Positions 18,538 to 26,419 of a stretch of 64,000 nt of DNA are shown here, piece by piece. A model generated the notes under the pieces. The model was not told the DNA's origin and ran no database searches. It saw only the letters and a list, made by a program, of their open reading frames with translations. Position 1 is the first letter of the stretch; the number at the start of each line of letters is the position of its first letter. The position numbers and the translations under genes were made by a program. This DNA comes from Bacteriovoracaceae bacterium. Its GTDB lineage: Bacteria; Bdellovibrionota; Bacteriovoracia; Bacteriovoracales; Bacteriovoracaceae. Where the stretch lies: contig CANFVK010000002.1 of NCBI GenBank assembly GCA_947450475.1, positions 372,001-436,000 of the forward strand, given 5' to 3'.

Positions 18538-19575
18538 ATGGAAGAAAAACGTTGTGTCGAATGTGTACTGGTCGAAAGTAAGCCCGATATTATTATCGAT
18601 GAAGACGGAGTCTGCAATGTTTGCAAGAATCATCATGCCAGCGGCATTGATGAAAGTCAGGAACCTGAATACTTAGAAACAGACTTCTTAAAGATTATAG
18701 ATAAGCATCGTGGTAAGGGAAAGTATGATTGTCTTTGCATGTTGAGTGGAGGTAAAGACAGTACTGCTTCTCTTTACTATATTAAAGAAAAATATAAAAT
18801 GAATCCCCTGGTTTTTACCTTTAATCACGGTTTTGTTCCTGACGAACACATTCAATCAGCAATGAAATCAGTTGAAAAGCTGGGTGTTGATTGGATTTAT
18901 TTCCAAACAGATTTTATGAAGGAGATGTTCAGAAAAATTGTTAAGACAAAATCTAAGGTGGTTATTTGTCCTGTTTGTTCACTTTGGTACATGTTAAAAA
19001 CATACGAAATTGCTGCTCAATGGGATATCCCAATTATTATTTCTGGTTGGACTAAGGGCCAGACAACAAGTTCAAAAAAATCAGTTATGTCTAAATGCGC
19101 TTGTGACCAAGACCCAGTAGAATACTCGACAATGGCTAATGCCACTCGAGACTTTATGAACAATCATGTGCGTACTGATCCTCGTTATGCTGATTTTCCA
19201 GCAAGCATGGAAGATGTACTTACTATTGCTCGCAAAAAATACAAGACCAAGGCCATTGTGCTTTCTCCCCATTGGTTCGTGCCAAGTCATCCCGATGAGT
19301 ATGTAAAAGTGATTAAAGAAAAACTCGACTGGGATTATCCCGTTAGATCTTATCCTAAAAAATCTACCAATTGTGATTTGAATTTTCTTGCTTCTAAATT
19401 GGCAGTTGATAATTATGGCTATTCTCATTACCATATTGAAATGAGTAATTTAATTCGCATGGGGATGATTACTAGAGAAGAAGCTATTGCCTTGTTGGAA
19501 ATTGATTACGATAAAGAGTTACTTAATCCAATTCTAGAAAAACTAGACTGCAAAATGGAAGATATTAAAAAATGA
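18538..19575 (+). CDS. PP-loop ATPase, N-acetyl sugar amidotransferase-like, copy 2
   Basis: This 345-residue paralogue of the preceding protein has the same order of elements: zinc-ribbon Cys6/9 and Cys26/29, PP-loop SGGKDST at 70-76, NPLVFTFNHGF, CPVCSLWYM (Cys144/147), IIISGWTKGQ, MSKCACD (Cys187/189), IVLSPHWFVPSHPDEYVK and STNCDLNF. All cysteine positions outside the PP-loop are kept between the copies although the rest has diverged widely, which argues that they are functional (metal, Fe-S or persulfide chemistry). Tandem copies suggest a heterodimer or two successive modification steps. The gene starts 1 bp after the first copy and overlaps the next gene by 4 bp. Confidence 0.8.
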   Translation: MEEKRCVECVLVESKPDIIIDEDGVCNVCKNHHASGIDESQEPEYLETDFLKIIDKHRGKGKYDCLCMLSGGKDSTASLYYIKEKYKMNPLVFTFNHGFVPDEHIQSAMKSVEKLGVDWIYFQTDFMKEMFRKIVKTKSKVVICPVCSLWYMLKTYEIAAQWDIPIIISGWTKGQTTSSKKSVMSKCACDQDPVEYSTMANATRDFMNNHVRTDPRYADFPASMEDVLTIARKKYKTKAIVLSPHWFVPSHPDEYVKVIKEKLDWDYPVRSYPKKSTNCDLNFLASKLAVDNYGYSHYHIEMSNLIRMGMITREEAIALLEIDYDKELLNPILEKLDCKMEDIKK

Positions 19576-19832
19576 TTGCTGTCATTAATTCATGGAAAGA
19601 GCGCATGAGTTATTATGCTTTTGACTGGATAAAAATTATCCAATCATGGCTGCTTAATTTTTCACTGCTTATTGTTTACTTTTTAGGTATCGGCATATCT
19701 CGACTTTTAGTCGGTTTTTTTGCAAAAAATCTTTTAGTTTCATTTAGAATAAAAAAATCTCAAGAATCATATTGGACCCCGGCCAAGGGTTATAATGATT
19801 CACCGGAGAGCAGTTTTCACAATCAGGTTTGA
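19572..19832 (+). CDS. Small membrane protein, SxtJ-like C-terminal half
   Basis: The 86-residue protein has one clear transmembrane segment (about 25-50) and then FFAKNLLVSFRIKKSQESYWTPA. The pattern of a membrane helix followed by a basic RL-x-G-x-DxL-like region and SYW is that of the C-terminal half of SxtJ-family membrane proteins, which sit next to DUF5989 and carbamoyltransferase genes in many glycan operons. It is shorter than the usual SxtJ length of around 130 residues as I remember it, so it may be a reduced form. It overlaps the upstream PP-loop gene by 4 bp (ATGA). Confidence 0.6.
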   Translation: MIAVINSWKERMSYYAFDWIKIIQSWLLNFSLLIVYFLGIGISRLLVGFFAKNLLVSFRIKKSQESYWTPAKGYNDSPESSFHNQV

Positions 19833-19842
19833 GGTTTTTTTA

Positions 19843-20004
19843 ATGAGGAAAATTTTATTCATTATTAAAGAAATCTTTGTTCTCATAAAAGAGAATAAAA
19901 CTTATGTTCTTGCACCCATTTTGATCACTTTGGCGATTTTAAGCTTCTTGGTTTACTATGTCGGTCCAACTGCCATCGTGACTTTTATTTACGCGGGTGT
20001 ATAG
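19843..20004 (+). CDS. DUF5989-like small membrane protein
   Basis: The start is placed at ATG 19843, preceded by GAGG 8 bp away; this gives a 53-residue product. It has a basic N-terminal helix (RKILFIIKEIFVLIKENKTY) and one transmembrane helix, ending VTFIYAGV. Size, a charged amphipathic start, a single hydrophobic segment and a terminal FIY motif match DUF5989 proteins, which are typically encoded immediately before NodU/CmcH-type carbamoyltransferases, as here (2 bp gap). Function is unknown; anchoring the carbamoyltransferase at the membrane is one possibility. Confidence 0.6.
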   Translation: MRKILFIIKEIFVLIKENKTYVLAPILITLAILSFLVYYVGPTAIVTFIYAGV

Positions 20005-20006
20005 AC

Positions 20007-21686
20007 ATGTATATTTTAGGAATTTCCTGTTTTTATCATGATGCCTCAGCCTGTTTAATAAAAGACGGAGTGGTCGTCGCAGCTGCTCAAGAAGAGCGGT
20101 TTAATCGCGATAAATATTCGCCAGTATTTCCAATACAATCTATAAATTATTGCCTACAGCATGAAGGAATTACAAGTTACGACCTTGATCACGTTACTTT
20201 TTATGAAAAAATGTATCTTAAATTTGAACGTACCATCGTAAGTCATATTGAAGGTTTTCCATTCACCTACAAAAACTTTTTAGACACAATGCCTTTGTGG
20301 CTAAAAGATCGCTTGGTTGTACCTCTATATATAAAAGATGAGTTAACCTTTAACAAAAAAATCTGGTTTGTTAAGCATCATCTCTCTCATGCTGCTAGTT
20401 CCTACTTTTTATCTCCCTTCAATCAAGCAGCAATTTTGACTGTTGATGGAGTCGGTGAATACGCCAGTGCAACTTATGGATTTGCCCATGAAAACAAAAT
20501 TGAAATAAAAAAAGAAATTTCCTACCCTCATTCTTTGGGACTTCTTTATTCTATAGTAACAGCCTATTTAGGATTTAGAGTTTTTTCTGGCGAGGGAAAA
20601 GTTATGGCGCTAGCCGAATTTGGAACTCCTTGTTACATAAAAGAATTTAATGAATTAATTGATGTGCGTGAAGATGGATCTTTCCGAATTAATCTAGACT
20701 ATTTCTCCTTCAATCGTGGAGAAAAAATGCATAACAAAAAATTCATTAAACTTTTGGGTGAGGAAAGACCGGAGGATGCTCCCATCGCCCAACGCCATAA
20801 AGATATTGCAGCCTCATTGCAAAAAGTAACTGAAGACGTTGTTTTAAAAATGGCAAGACATGCTTATAGAGAAACTAAAAGTCCTAATCTTTGTTTGGCC
20901 GGTGGAGTTTTTTTAAATGTTACTGCAAACTCTAGAATCCTAAATGAAACTCCATTTAAAAATGTTTTCATACAACCAGCGGCCGGTGATGCCGGTTCTG
21001 CCATTGGCTCGGCACTTTATCTTTACCATTCCATTTTAAATAATGAAAAGCGTACAACAATGATAAATTCGGCTTTGGGTCCGCATTATAATCTTTCGCA
21101 AATTGAAATCATTCTTAAAAACAAAAGATTAAAATATACTAAAACTTCCACATCCGAAGAACTAACTAAAAAAGTTGCTCAGTTTTTAGCTGATGGTAAA
21201 GTCGTTGCATGGTTTCAAGGAAGAATGGAATTTGGTCCAAGAGCTCTCGGCAACAGAAGTATATTAGCAGATCCTCGATCGCCTACCATGAAAGATTGGC
21301 TTAACTTAACTATTAAGCATCGCGAAGATTTTAGACCCTTTGGCGCCAGTATTTTGAGGGAAAGAGTTTCCGAATTTTTTGAATTCGATCATGATAGCCC
21401 ATACATGCTTTATGTGGCGCATTTTCAAAAAAAATATCAAGGCGCGTTTCCAGCGATTACTCATATTAATGGTACCAGTCGCATACAGACTGTTCGCCGC
21501 GAAGAAAACCATCGCTACTATGAACTAATAAGCGAATTTTCCAAACTAACCGATGTGCCAATGCTACTTAATACTTCACTTAATGATACCGAGCCTATTG
21601 TTTGTACACCGCTGTCAGCGATAGATCTTTTTTTAAAAACCAAGATTGATTATTTGGCGATTGAAGACTTTATTGTAGAAAAATAA
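20007..21686 (+). CDS. NodU/CmcH-family carbamoyltransferase
   Basis: The 559-residue enzyme would transfer a carbamoyl group from carbamoyl phosphate, through a carbamoyl-adenylate, to a hydroxyl of a sugar or other acceptor, as in NodU, CmcH and TobZ. The N-terminal Kae1-like domain shows ISCFYHDASACLIKDG (7-22), the metal-binding VKHHLSHAASSYFLSPF near 125, and LTVDGVGEYASA near 150. GGVFLNVTANSRI and QPAAGDAGSAIGSALY follow. The C-terminal YrdC-related domain carries GRMEFGPRALGNRSILADPR near 400, HREDFRPFGASI, and NTSLNDTEPIVCTP near 530. All expected motifs are intact. It sits 2 bp after the DUF5989 gene and 1 bp before the sulfatase-like gene. Confidence 0.92.
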   Translation: MYILGISCFYHDASACLIKDGVVVAAAQEERFNRDKYSPVFPIQSINYCLQHEGITSYDLDHVTFYEKMYLKFERTIVSHIEGFPFTYKNFLDTMPLWLKDRLVVPLYIKDELTFNKKIWFVKHHLSHAASSYFLSPFNQAAILTVDGVGEYASATYGFAHENKIEIKKEISYPHSLGLLYSIVTAYLGFRVFSGEGKVMALAEFGTPCYIKEFNELIDVREDGSFRINLDYFSFNRGEKMHNKKFIKLLGEERPEDAPIAQRHKDIAASLQKVTEDVVLKMARHAYRETKSPNLCLAGGVFLNVTANSRILNETPFKNVFIQPAAGDAGSAIGSALYLYHSILNNEKRTTMINSALGPHYNLSQIEIILKNKRLKYTKTSTSEELTKKVAQFLADGKVVAWFQGRMEFGPRALGNRSILADPRSPTMKDWLNLTIKHREDFRPFGASILRERVSEFFEFDHDSPYMLYVAHFQKKYQGAFPAITHINGTSRIQTVRREENHRYYELISEFSKLTDVPMLLNTSLNDTEPIVCTPLSAIDLFLKTKIDYLAIEDFIVEK

Positions 21687-21687
21687 A

Positions 21688-23160
21688 ATGAAACAAATAT
21701 TAATGTCGACTTTTTTTATGTTTCTTTTACTCGGGGGACGTTACTTCTACAACCGGGGCGGACAAATAAAAAGTGAAGAAGCTAAAATTCAATGCAGAGA
21801 CTGCAACATTATAGTGATCTCACTTAGCAATCTTCGAAAAAAAAATATGAGCTTTTATGGTTATACACGCCCCACTACACCCAACATTGACAACTTCTTT
21901 AAAGATTCATTTGTTTTTAATCATGCCATTGCACCCGCTTCCATTACTTATACCGATGCAACTTCATTCTTTTTTTCATTACAGCCAACTGTTCACCGCT
22001 ATATGAGCCGAGATGACCGAGAAAGTTCAAAGAGAATTTTGAGAAATTATAGGTCTTTTCCTAAAATATTGCATGATAAAGGTTATAAGACAGCTGCTTT
22101 TGTCAGCGATGAAGATTACCGATACGAAAATATTTTCGGCCCTCAATTTGATTATTATTTTGATAGAAGTTTTTATACTGATTACGGGATTGAGTTTAAG
22201 CCTTGGCAATACAACATTGGCACCAAGGACTTGGTTACTCCAACGATTAACTGGCTTAGAGAAAATCATAGCAGCAAGTTTTTTCTTTTCTTTCAAGCTT
22301 ATGACATGCACTGTCCTTATACTCCTCGTGGGAGATTTCAAAAACTGTATCAAAAAGACTACAATCCGAAAATTGATTTTCAAAATGACTGCTTCATAAC
22401 CTACAACGAGGTAGAAAAAATAAAAAAAGGAAACAAAGATTATTTCAAACTTTATGATTGGAAGCACTTTTTGGATAACAAAATGGATGACGGGACTCTT
22501 TTTGGGCAAAGAGATCTTGATCATTTGGTAAACCTTTATGATGCTGAACTAACAAATGCCGATGACAATTTAAGCAATCTTTTCACTGAAATAAAGAAAC
22601 TCGGACTTAGTAAAAATACTATTATTATCTTTATGTCTGAGCATGGAGACTACTTGGGTGAAAGCGGTTATTACATGAAAGTGGCGGTGACAGCAAAAGG
22701 AAACCTACACAATGCAAACTTGAGCTATCCACTAATGATTCAATATCCTCCTTTAAAAAAATCTTTTCAACAAAATCAAATGATACAAACCATTGATCTC
22801 GCTCCAACAATCCTCAACATGGTCGGCATACAGCAACCAAGTCGCATGCAGGGAAAAAGTTTTCTTAAAATACTGGGAAATAATTTATCGTTTAATGATT
22901 ACGCCTTTTCACCGGCTGAGCGAAAAAGAGATTTCCGATACAATGGAAAATTCATTGTTCAAGCGTTGCAAAATCAAAAATGGAAATATAATTATTATGA
23001 ACATCAAGATTTCAACAATAAAAAACTTGAAACTGAAGAAAATCTTTACGACTTGATTAATGATCCGGAAGAAAAAATTGATTTAAAAGATACTGACAAA
23101 AAAACGTTAAGTGATATGCGAGAAATAATTCAGAAAAAGAGGCAGCAGTATGAAAAATAA
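21688..23160 (+). CDS. Membrane-anchored sulfatase-fold protein with altered metal ligands
   Basis: The 490-residue product has an N-terminal hydrophobic segment and an alkaline-phosphatase-superfamily (sulfatase) domain: NIIVISLSNLRKKN near 34, YGYTRPTTPNIDNF near 52, IAPASITYTDATSFFF near 76, MSEHGDYLGESGYY near 320, and LHNANLSYPLMIQYPP. In active sulfatases the first motif reads S-x-D-x-L-R and the last S-D-H-G; here the Asp positions are Ser and Glu, and the C/S-x-P-S-R nucleophile motif is degenerate (T-Y-T-D). It is therefore probably not a standard formylglycine sulfatase; it may be a phosphoglycerol/phosphoethanolamine-type transferase relative, or a binding-only protein. Overlaps the cytochrome gene by 11 bp. 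Confidence 0.8.
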   Translation: MKQILMSTFFMFLLLGGRYFYNRGGQIKSEEAKIQCRDCNIIVISLSNLRKKNMSFYGYTRPTTPNIDNFFKDSFVFNHAIAPASITYTDATSFFFSLQPTVHRYMSRDDRESSKRILRNYRSFPKILHDKGYKTAAFVSDEDYRYENIFGPQFDYYFDRSFYTDYGIEFKPWQYNIGTKDLVTPTINWLRENHSSKFFLFFQAYDMHCPYTPRGRFQKLYQKDYNPKIDFQNDCFITYNEVEKIKKGNKDYFKLYDWKHFLDNKMDDGTLFGQRDLDHLVNLYDAELTNADDNLSNLFTEIKKLGLSKNTIIIFMSEHGDYLGESGYYMKVAVTAKGNLHNANLSYPLMIQYPPLKKSFQQNQMIQTIDLAPTILNMVGIQQPSRMQGKSFLKILGNNLSFNDYAFSPAERKRDFRYNGKFIVQALQNQKWKYNYYEHQDFNNKKLETEENLYDLINDPEEKIDLKDTDKKTLSDMREIIQKKRQQYEK

Positions 23161-23662
23161 ATTGATTTTTCTTTTATTGTTATGCTTTTTTCTAGATATA
23201 AATGCATTTGCTAAAGATAATCGTACATTATTGAAATTGCCTTATGCTACTCGTGAAGACATGCTTCGTAGTATGCGAAAGTATATTGGCACAATGGAAA
23301 ACATTCTAAAAGCTCTGAGTAAAAAAGATTTTGTTAAAGTTGAGGAGCTCGCTTCCTATTGGCTACTTGGTGAACAAGGCAAAATAAATCTCGCGTTAAA
23401 AGGAAATGATCAGTTTATTGCGATGGCGGTTGAGTTTCACACAACTGGTGCGGTAGAAATAATTAAGGCAGCTAGAAAAAAAAATCTTGAAGCAACACTC
23501 ATGAGCCTATCTTCTTTTTTTGGTAGGTGTAATGCTTGTCATGCCAATTTTCGCTTAACAGAATGGCCTTCAACTGATTACCCTCCCGCCGCACCAAAGG
23601 TGATCAAAATTCCAAGCGACTACAATGAACATGAATGGATAAGAAGAGAATATAAAAAATAA
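23150..23662 (+). CDS. Periplasmic c-type cytochrome, c'/c556-like
   Basis: The 170-residue product has a signal peptide (about residues 1-21, NAFA) and a helical body with a single heme c attachment site near its C-terminus, CNACHANFR (residues about 125-133), preceded by a long helix. Four helices with the CxxCH site on the last one is the layout of cytochrome c'/c556 proteins. About 30 further residues follow the heme site, which is more than usual. It is the last gene of the operon, overlapping the sulfatase-like gene by 11 bp and ending exactly where the convergent SUMF1-domain gene ends. A redox or sensing role for the operon product is possible but not shown. Confidence 0.75.
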   Translation: MKNKLIFLLLLCFFLDINAFAKDNRTLLKLPYATREDMLRSMRKYIGTMENILKALSKKDFVKVEELASYWLLGEQGKINLALKGNDQFIAMAVEFHTTGAVEIIKAARKKNLEATLMSLSSFFGRCNACHANFRLTEWPSTDYPPAAPKVIKIPSDYNEHEWIRREYKK

Positions 23663-24994
23663 TTAGAGATGCTTTCTTTTAGGAAATCGGACTAACCTAA
23701 ACCCAATCCGAGAATATCGAAACGCTTCTTCATCCAAACAACGAAATGCTGATCTCAAACCTCCTGGTCCCGAATACCAACTTCCTCCTTTTGTGATACG
23801 CCACTGAGCAGGGGTTTCGACCTTAGGATCAACTTGAGCTCGTGAATTAAATGTTGAGTAGTAATCGTTGGTCCATTCAAAAACATTTCCATGCATGTCA
23901 TATAGACCAAAGGAATTTGGCATTTTTTTTCCTCTTTCTTGGGTTCGAAGTTTAGAGTTTTGATAAAACCAAGCGTAATCGACGAGAGCATTTGCATTAT
24001 CGCCAAAATGATAACTGCTTTCAGCACCTGCTCTGCTTGCATACTCCCACTCCGCTTCAGTTGGAAGTCGGTAATTGTAACGATTATCAAAACTATTAAG
24101 TCGATCGACATATTCCTTTATCTCTAGAAAAGAAACAGTCTCAACAGGCAGATGCGGACAAACTCGGCGGTTGTTAATGGCCATAAAAGTAATTTGACAA
24201 TCATCTTTTTTACTAAAAAAAGACGGATTATAACCCATCAATAAAAACCACTCTAATTGTGAGGTTTCAAAAGTCGCCATTTCAAAGTTTTGAGTTAGCG
24301 TGACTTTATGCTCTTTTTCCAATTTACCATCAGGCCGAGAGCTTTTCCCCATGATAAATTGTCCTTTAGGGATTTCGACAAAAGCCAATGGGGGAATTGT
24401 TTTTTTGAGAAATATGTCTGCAAGTGGAACAATTGAATCATTCTTGTCGCCCATTAAGACTTCAATTGACCAAGAAGGAAGATGACTTAGTTGATCAATA
24501 AAAATATGGTTAATTTTATTTTGCTCTTTAATCATTTCCAGAAGATTGCCTTTATTTCGAGAGCGATTGTCTCGATACATGGTGAGTAATTTTTGTCGAT
24601 CAAGGAAACTTGAACTTTTTTCGACAAGGTGTATTGCCAGATGATAGTTAAATTCTAAACTGTCTTCTTTACGCTTTTTTTCTTGGATTTCTTCAAAATT
24701 ATCTTTTTTATATGAATTTATATTGGCCACCATGTCCGGAGTATAATCTCCAGGGGTGGCCAAACTAAATTCTAATACTTTAAAGAATGAATGAGTTTCT
24801 ACCGTCACGCTCTTGCTTTGGGCTAAAGGGGTGCAAGCTTTGGAAAAAATTTTCTGAAGCCGATTTTTCGAACATCGAATTATCTTTAGCTGTCGGTTCA
24901 CTTTTTCGAGTCGAACAAACGGCTTTTTATGGCACAAAAAAACAAAGGTAAAGCCAATGAAAAAAATAATAAATACTAATTTCTTTTTTTTCAT
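23663..24994 (-). CDS. Membrane-anchored SUMF1/FGE-like domain protein, without canonical FGE cysteines
   Basis: Residues 6-20 form a membrane anchor. After a charged helical region, residues about 205-438 are a formylglycine-generating-enzyme (SUMF1) fold: FVEIPKGQFIMGKSS, NYRLPTEAEWEYASRAGAES, FGLYDMHGNVFEWTNDYY, ITKGGSWYSGPGGLRSAFRC and SRIGFRLVRFPK. True FGEs have a copper-binding Cys pair in the segment after GGSW; here that stretch reads SGPGG and only one Cys follows the RSAFR block, so formylglycine formation is not expected. SUMF1 domains of this kind also occur in structural or binding proteins (such as GldK-type). It is convergent, with no gap, to the operon that encodes a sulfatase-fold protein. 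Confidence 0.85.
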   Translation of the reverse strand: MKKKKLVFIIFFIGFTFVFLCHKKPFVRLEKVNRQLKIIRCSKNRLQKIFSKACTPLAQSKSVTVETHSFFKVLEFSLATPGDYTPDMVANINSYKKDNFEEIQEKKRKEDSLEFNYHLAIHLVEKSSSFLDRQKLLTMYRDNRSRNKGNLLEMIKEQNKINHIFIDQLSHLPSWSIEVLMGDKNDSIVPLADIFLKKTIPPLAFVEIPKGQFIMGKSSRPDGKLEKEHKVTLTQNFEMATFETSQLEWFLLMGYNPSFFSKKDDCQITFMAINNRRVCPHLPVETVSFLEIKEYVDRLNSFDNRYNYRLPTEAEWEYASRAGAESSYHFGDNANALVDYAWFYQNSKLRTQERGKKMPNSFGLYDMHGNVFEWTNDYYSTFNSRAQVDPKVETPAQWRITKGGSWYSGPGGLRSAFRCLDEEAFRYSRIGFRLVRFPKRKHL

Positions 24995-25008
24995 TTTCTC
25001 CCTAGATA

Positions 25009-25515
25009 CTATTTTTTAAAGGGCATCTCACCTAAGTAATCTTTTTTGCCAACATCAACTCCATTATTTCTAAGAATAGAATATGTCGTGGTGACATGAA
25101 AATAAATATTAGGCAATGCATGCTCTATGGCAAATTCGCTGCCGGTTAAATATTTTCCTTCCCACCGAGGTTGAGAAATTTTTCTTTCATGAGCACCATT
25201 GAAGTCTTCAGGTTTAAAGCTCCCGAGATATTTTATTACATCATCTATTCTTGCTTTTAATTCTGGAAGTGTTTTTTCATTGTCTTCATGTACAGGAGCT
25301 TCAACTCCGGCCAAGCGTGCAGCTCCCAATTTAGCACTGTCACAAGCAATTTGAACTTGTCTGATTAAGTTGAATTGATCAGGTGCCAATCGAGCATTAA
25401 GCAAAACTTCCACATCAAACTTTTTTGCTTCAGCGAATTGAGCTCCTTTATCTAAAATGTGATTTAGATTTTTAAGCATTTTCGTAAATTGTGGTACTGT
25501 CATTTCATAAAGCAT
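25009..25515 (-). CDS. DUF1993 family protein (DinB-like helical bundle)
   Basis: The 168-residue protein matches the DUF1993 pattern: MLYEMTVPQFTKMLKNL at the start, ARLAPDQFNLIRQVQIACDSAK near 57, and a C-terminal segment FAIEHALPNIYFHVTTTY-x-ILR. DUF1993 proteins are small four-helix bundles distantly related to DinB; their biochemical role is not established. A GGAG site 8 bp before the ATG supports this start. It lies 14 bp upstream of the SUMF1-domain gene on the same strand and 19 bp downstream of the nuclease-like gene, so the three may be cotranscribed. Confidence 0.8.
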   Translation of the reverse strand: MLYEMTVPQFTKMLKNLNHILDKGAQFAEAKKFDVEVLLNARLAPDQFNLIRQVQIACDSAKLGAARLAGVEAPVHEDNEKTLPELKARIDDVIKYLGSFKPEDFNGAHERKISQPRWEGKYLTGSEFAIEHALPNIYFHVTTTYSILRNNGVDVGKKDYLGEMPFKK

Positions 25516-25534
25516 GTCAATTCTCCTGAATATT

Positions 25535-26362
25535 TTATTGGTTTAATTTTTCCGAAAGTTTCATCGCCAAATTAGGTGAGGCATATTTTAAAAAAGTTAA
25601 GGGATTAATAATTTTATCGAAGTGCTTTGACGATTTTGAAAAAAAGTAATTAATAACATCTGTGTCTTTTAAAAAAAGTGTATGTCCCTTATTAGAAAAT
25701 TTTCTTGAGACATATTCAGAATCTAAAAAGCAAACTTCTCTTATCATAAAATTTTTTGCGACATAAATTATAATGGTGTAATCAGATAAATCTACAAGTG
25801 TTTTTTTAATCTTTACGCCTTTAGGTGAAGAAAGATCACTCCATTCAACTTGAATTTCAACTCGCTTGCCATCTTCCATAATAAAATCAAATCCACGTTG
25901 TGAAGTTGATTTCACTTGTTTGAGACCAAAAATACATTTGGCGTACCACTCTCCAAGCTGAGTTGGAAGATTTTTGCCATTTAGTAATATTTGCTCTTGA
26001 GAAAGAATTTCATAACTTTTATTGACCAAGCCAATCTGATCGAGAATTAATTTATTATTTGGTACATAGACGATAGAAATTTTTCGGGCATCTCTTCTTA
26101 AAAGTTTTTTTGCAAATTGCTTTTCATACCATTGCTGAAAAGCTTCATTGTTTGAAAGCTCGAATGAATCATAGACAAATCCAATCTTTAATAAAGAGTA
26201 GATGTCTTTTAATTCCGTAAATTTTTTTTGTAAATACTTGAGTGGGGCAAATTCATTTCGGTCCTCACTCATCACAAAGTACTCATCTCGATCGTAATCA
26301 CTACTACCATGTGTAGTCGATGAGAAGAGTGTTATCTCTTCTGAAAGTTTCTCAATGTCCAT
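25535..26362 (-). CDS. Hypothetical protein with PD-(D/E)XK nuclease-like core
   Basis: I do not recognise a named family in this 275-residue soluble protein. The central part has the order seen in PD-(D/E)XK nucleases: LGEWYAK (Glu138), then RGFDFIMEDGKRVEIQVEW with Asp159 and Glu169-x-Gln171 as candidate catalytic residues, followed by a strand (YTIIIYVAK). The Lys of E-x-K is replaced by Gln, a substitution known in this superfamily. There is no visible DNA-binding domain, partner methyltransferase or restriction gene beside it, so a role in restriction is not supported by context. Function unassigned. Confidence 0.5.
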   Translation of the reverse strand: MDIEKLSEEITLFSSTTHGSSDYDRDEYFVMSEDRNEFAPLKYLQKKFTELKDIYSLLKIGFVYDSFELSNNEAFQQWYEKQFAKKLLRRDARKISIVYVPNNKLILDQIGLVNKSYEILSQEQILLNGKNLPTQLGEWYAKCIFGLKQVKSTSQRGFDFIMEDGKRVEIQVEWSDLSSPKGVKIKKTLVDLSDYTIIIYVAKNFMIREVCFLDSEYVSRKFSNKGHTLFLKDTDVINYFFSKSSKHFDKIINPLTFLKYASPNLAMKLSEKLNQ

Positions 26363-26419
26363 TTTAAGCTCAATTTAAAAATTAATTACCAAACTGCAGC
26401 TAGTGTAGCACCTTTTGAA

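Noticed and set aside
22027..22524. Antisense open frame of 165 codons in the sulfatase-like gene
   Set aside because: It lies fully opposite a well-supported domain, has low-complexity hydrophobic/basic content and no ribosome binding site; a shadow frame.
14401..23662. Reading the operon as a standard WbpG/HisH/HisF-type acetamido-sugar amidation cluster
   Set aside because: No HisH or HisF homologue, nucleotide-sugar enzyme or glycosyltransferase lies within it; a desulfurase and TusA-like carrier do.
23663..24994. Annotation as an active formylglycine-generating enzyme for the neighbouring sulfatase-fold protein
   Set aside because: The two FGE cysteines after GGSW are missing and the sulfatase-fold protein lacks the CxPSR target motif.
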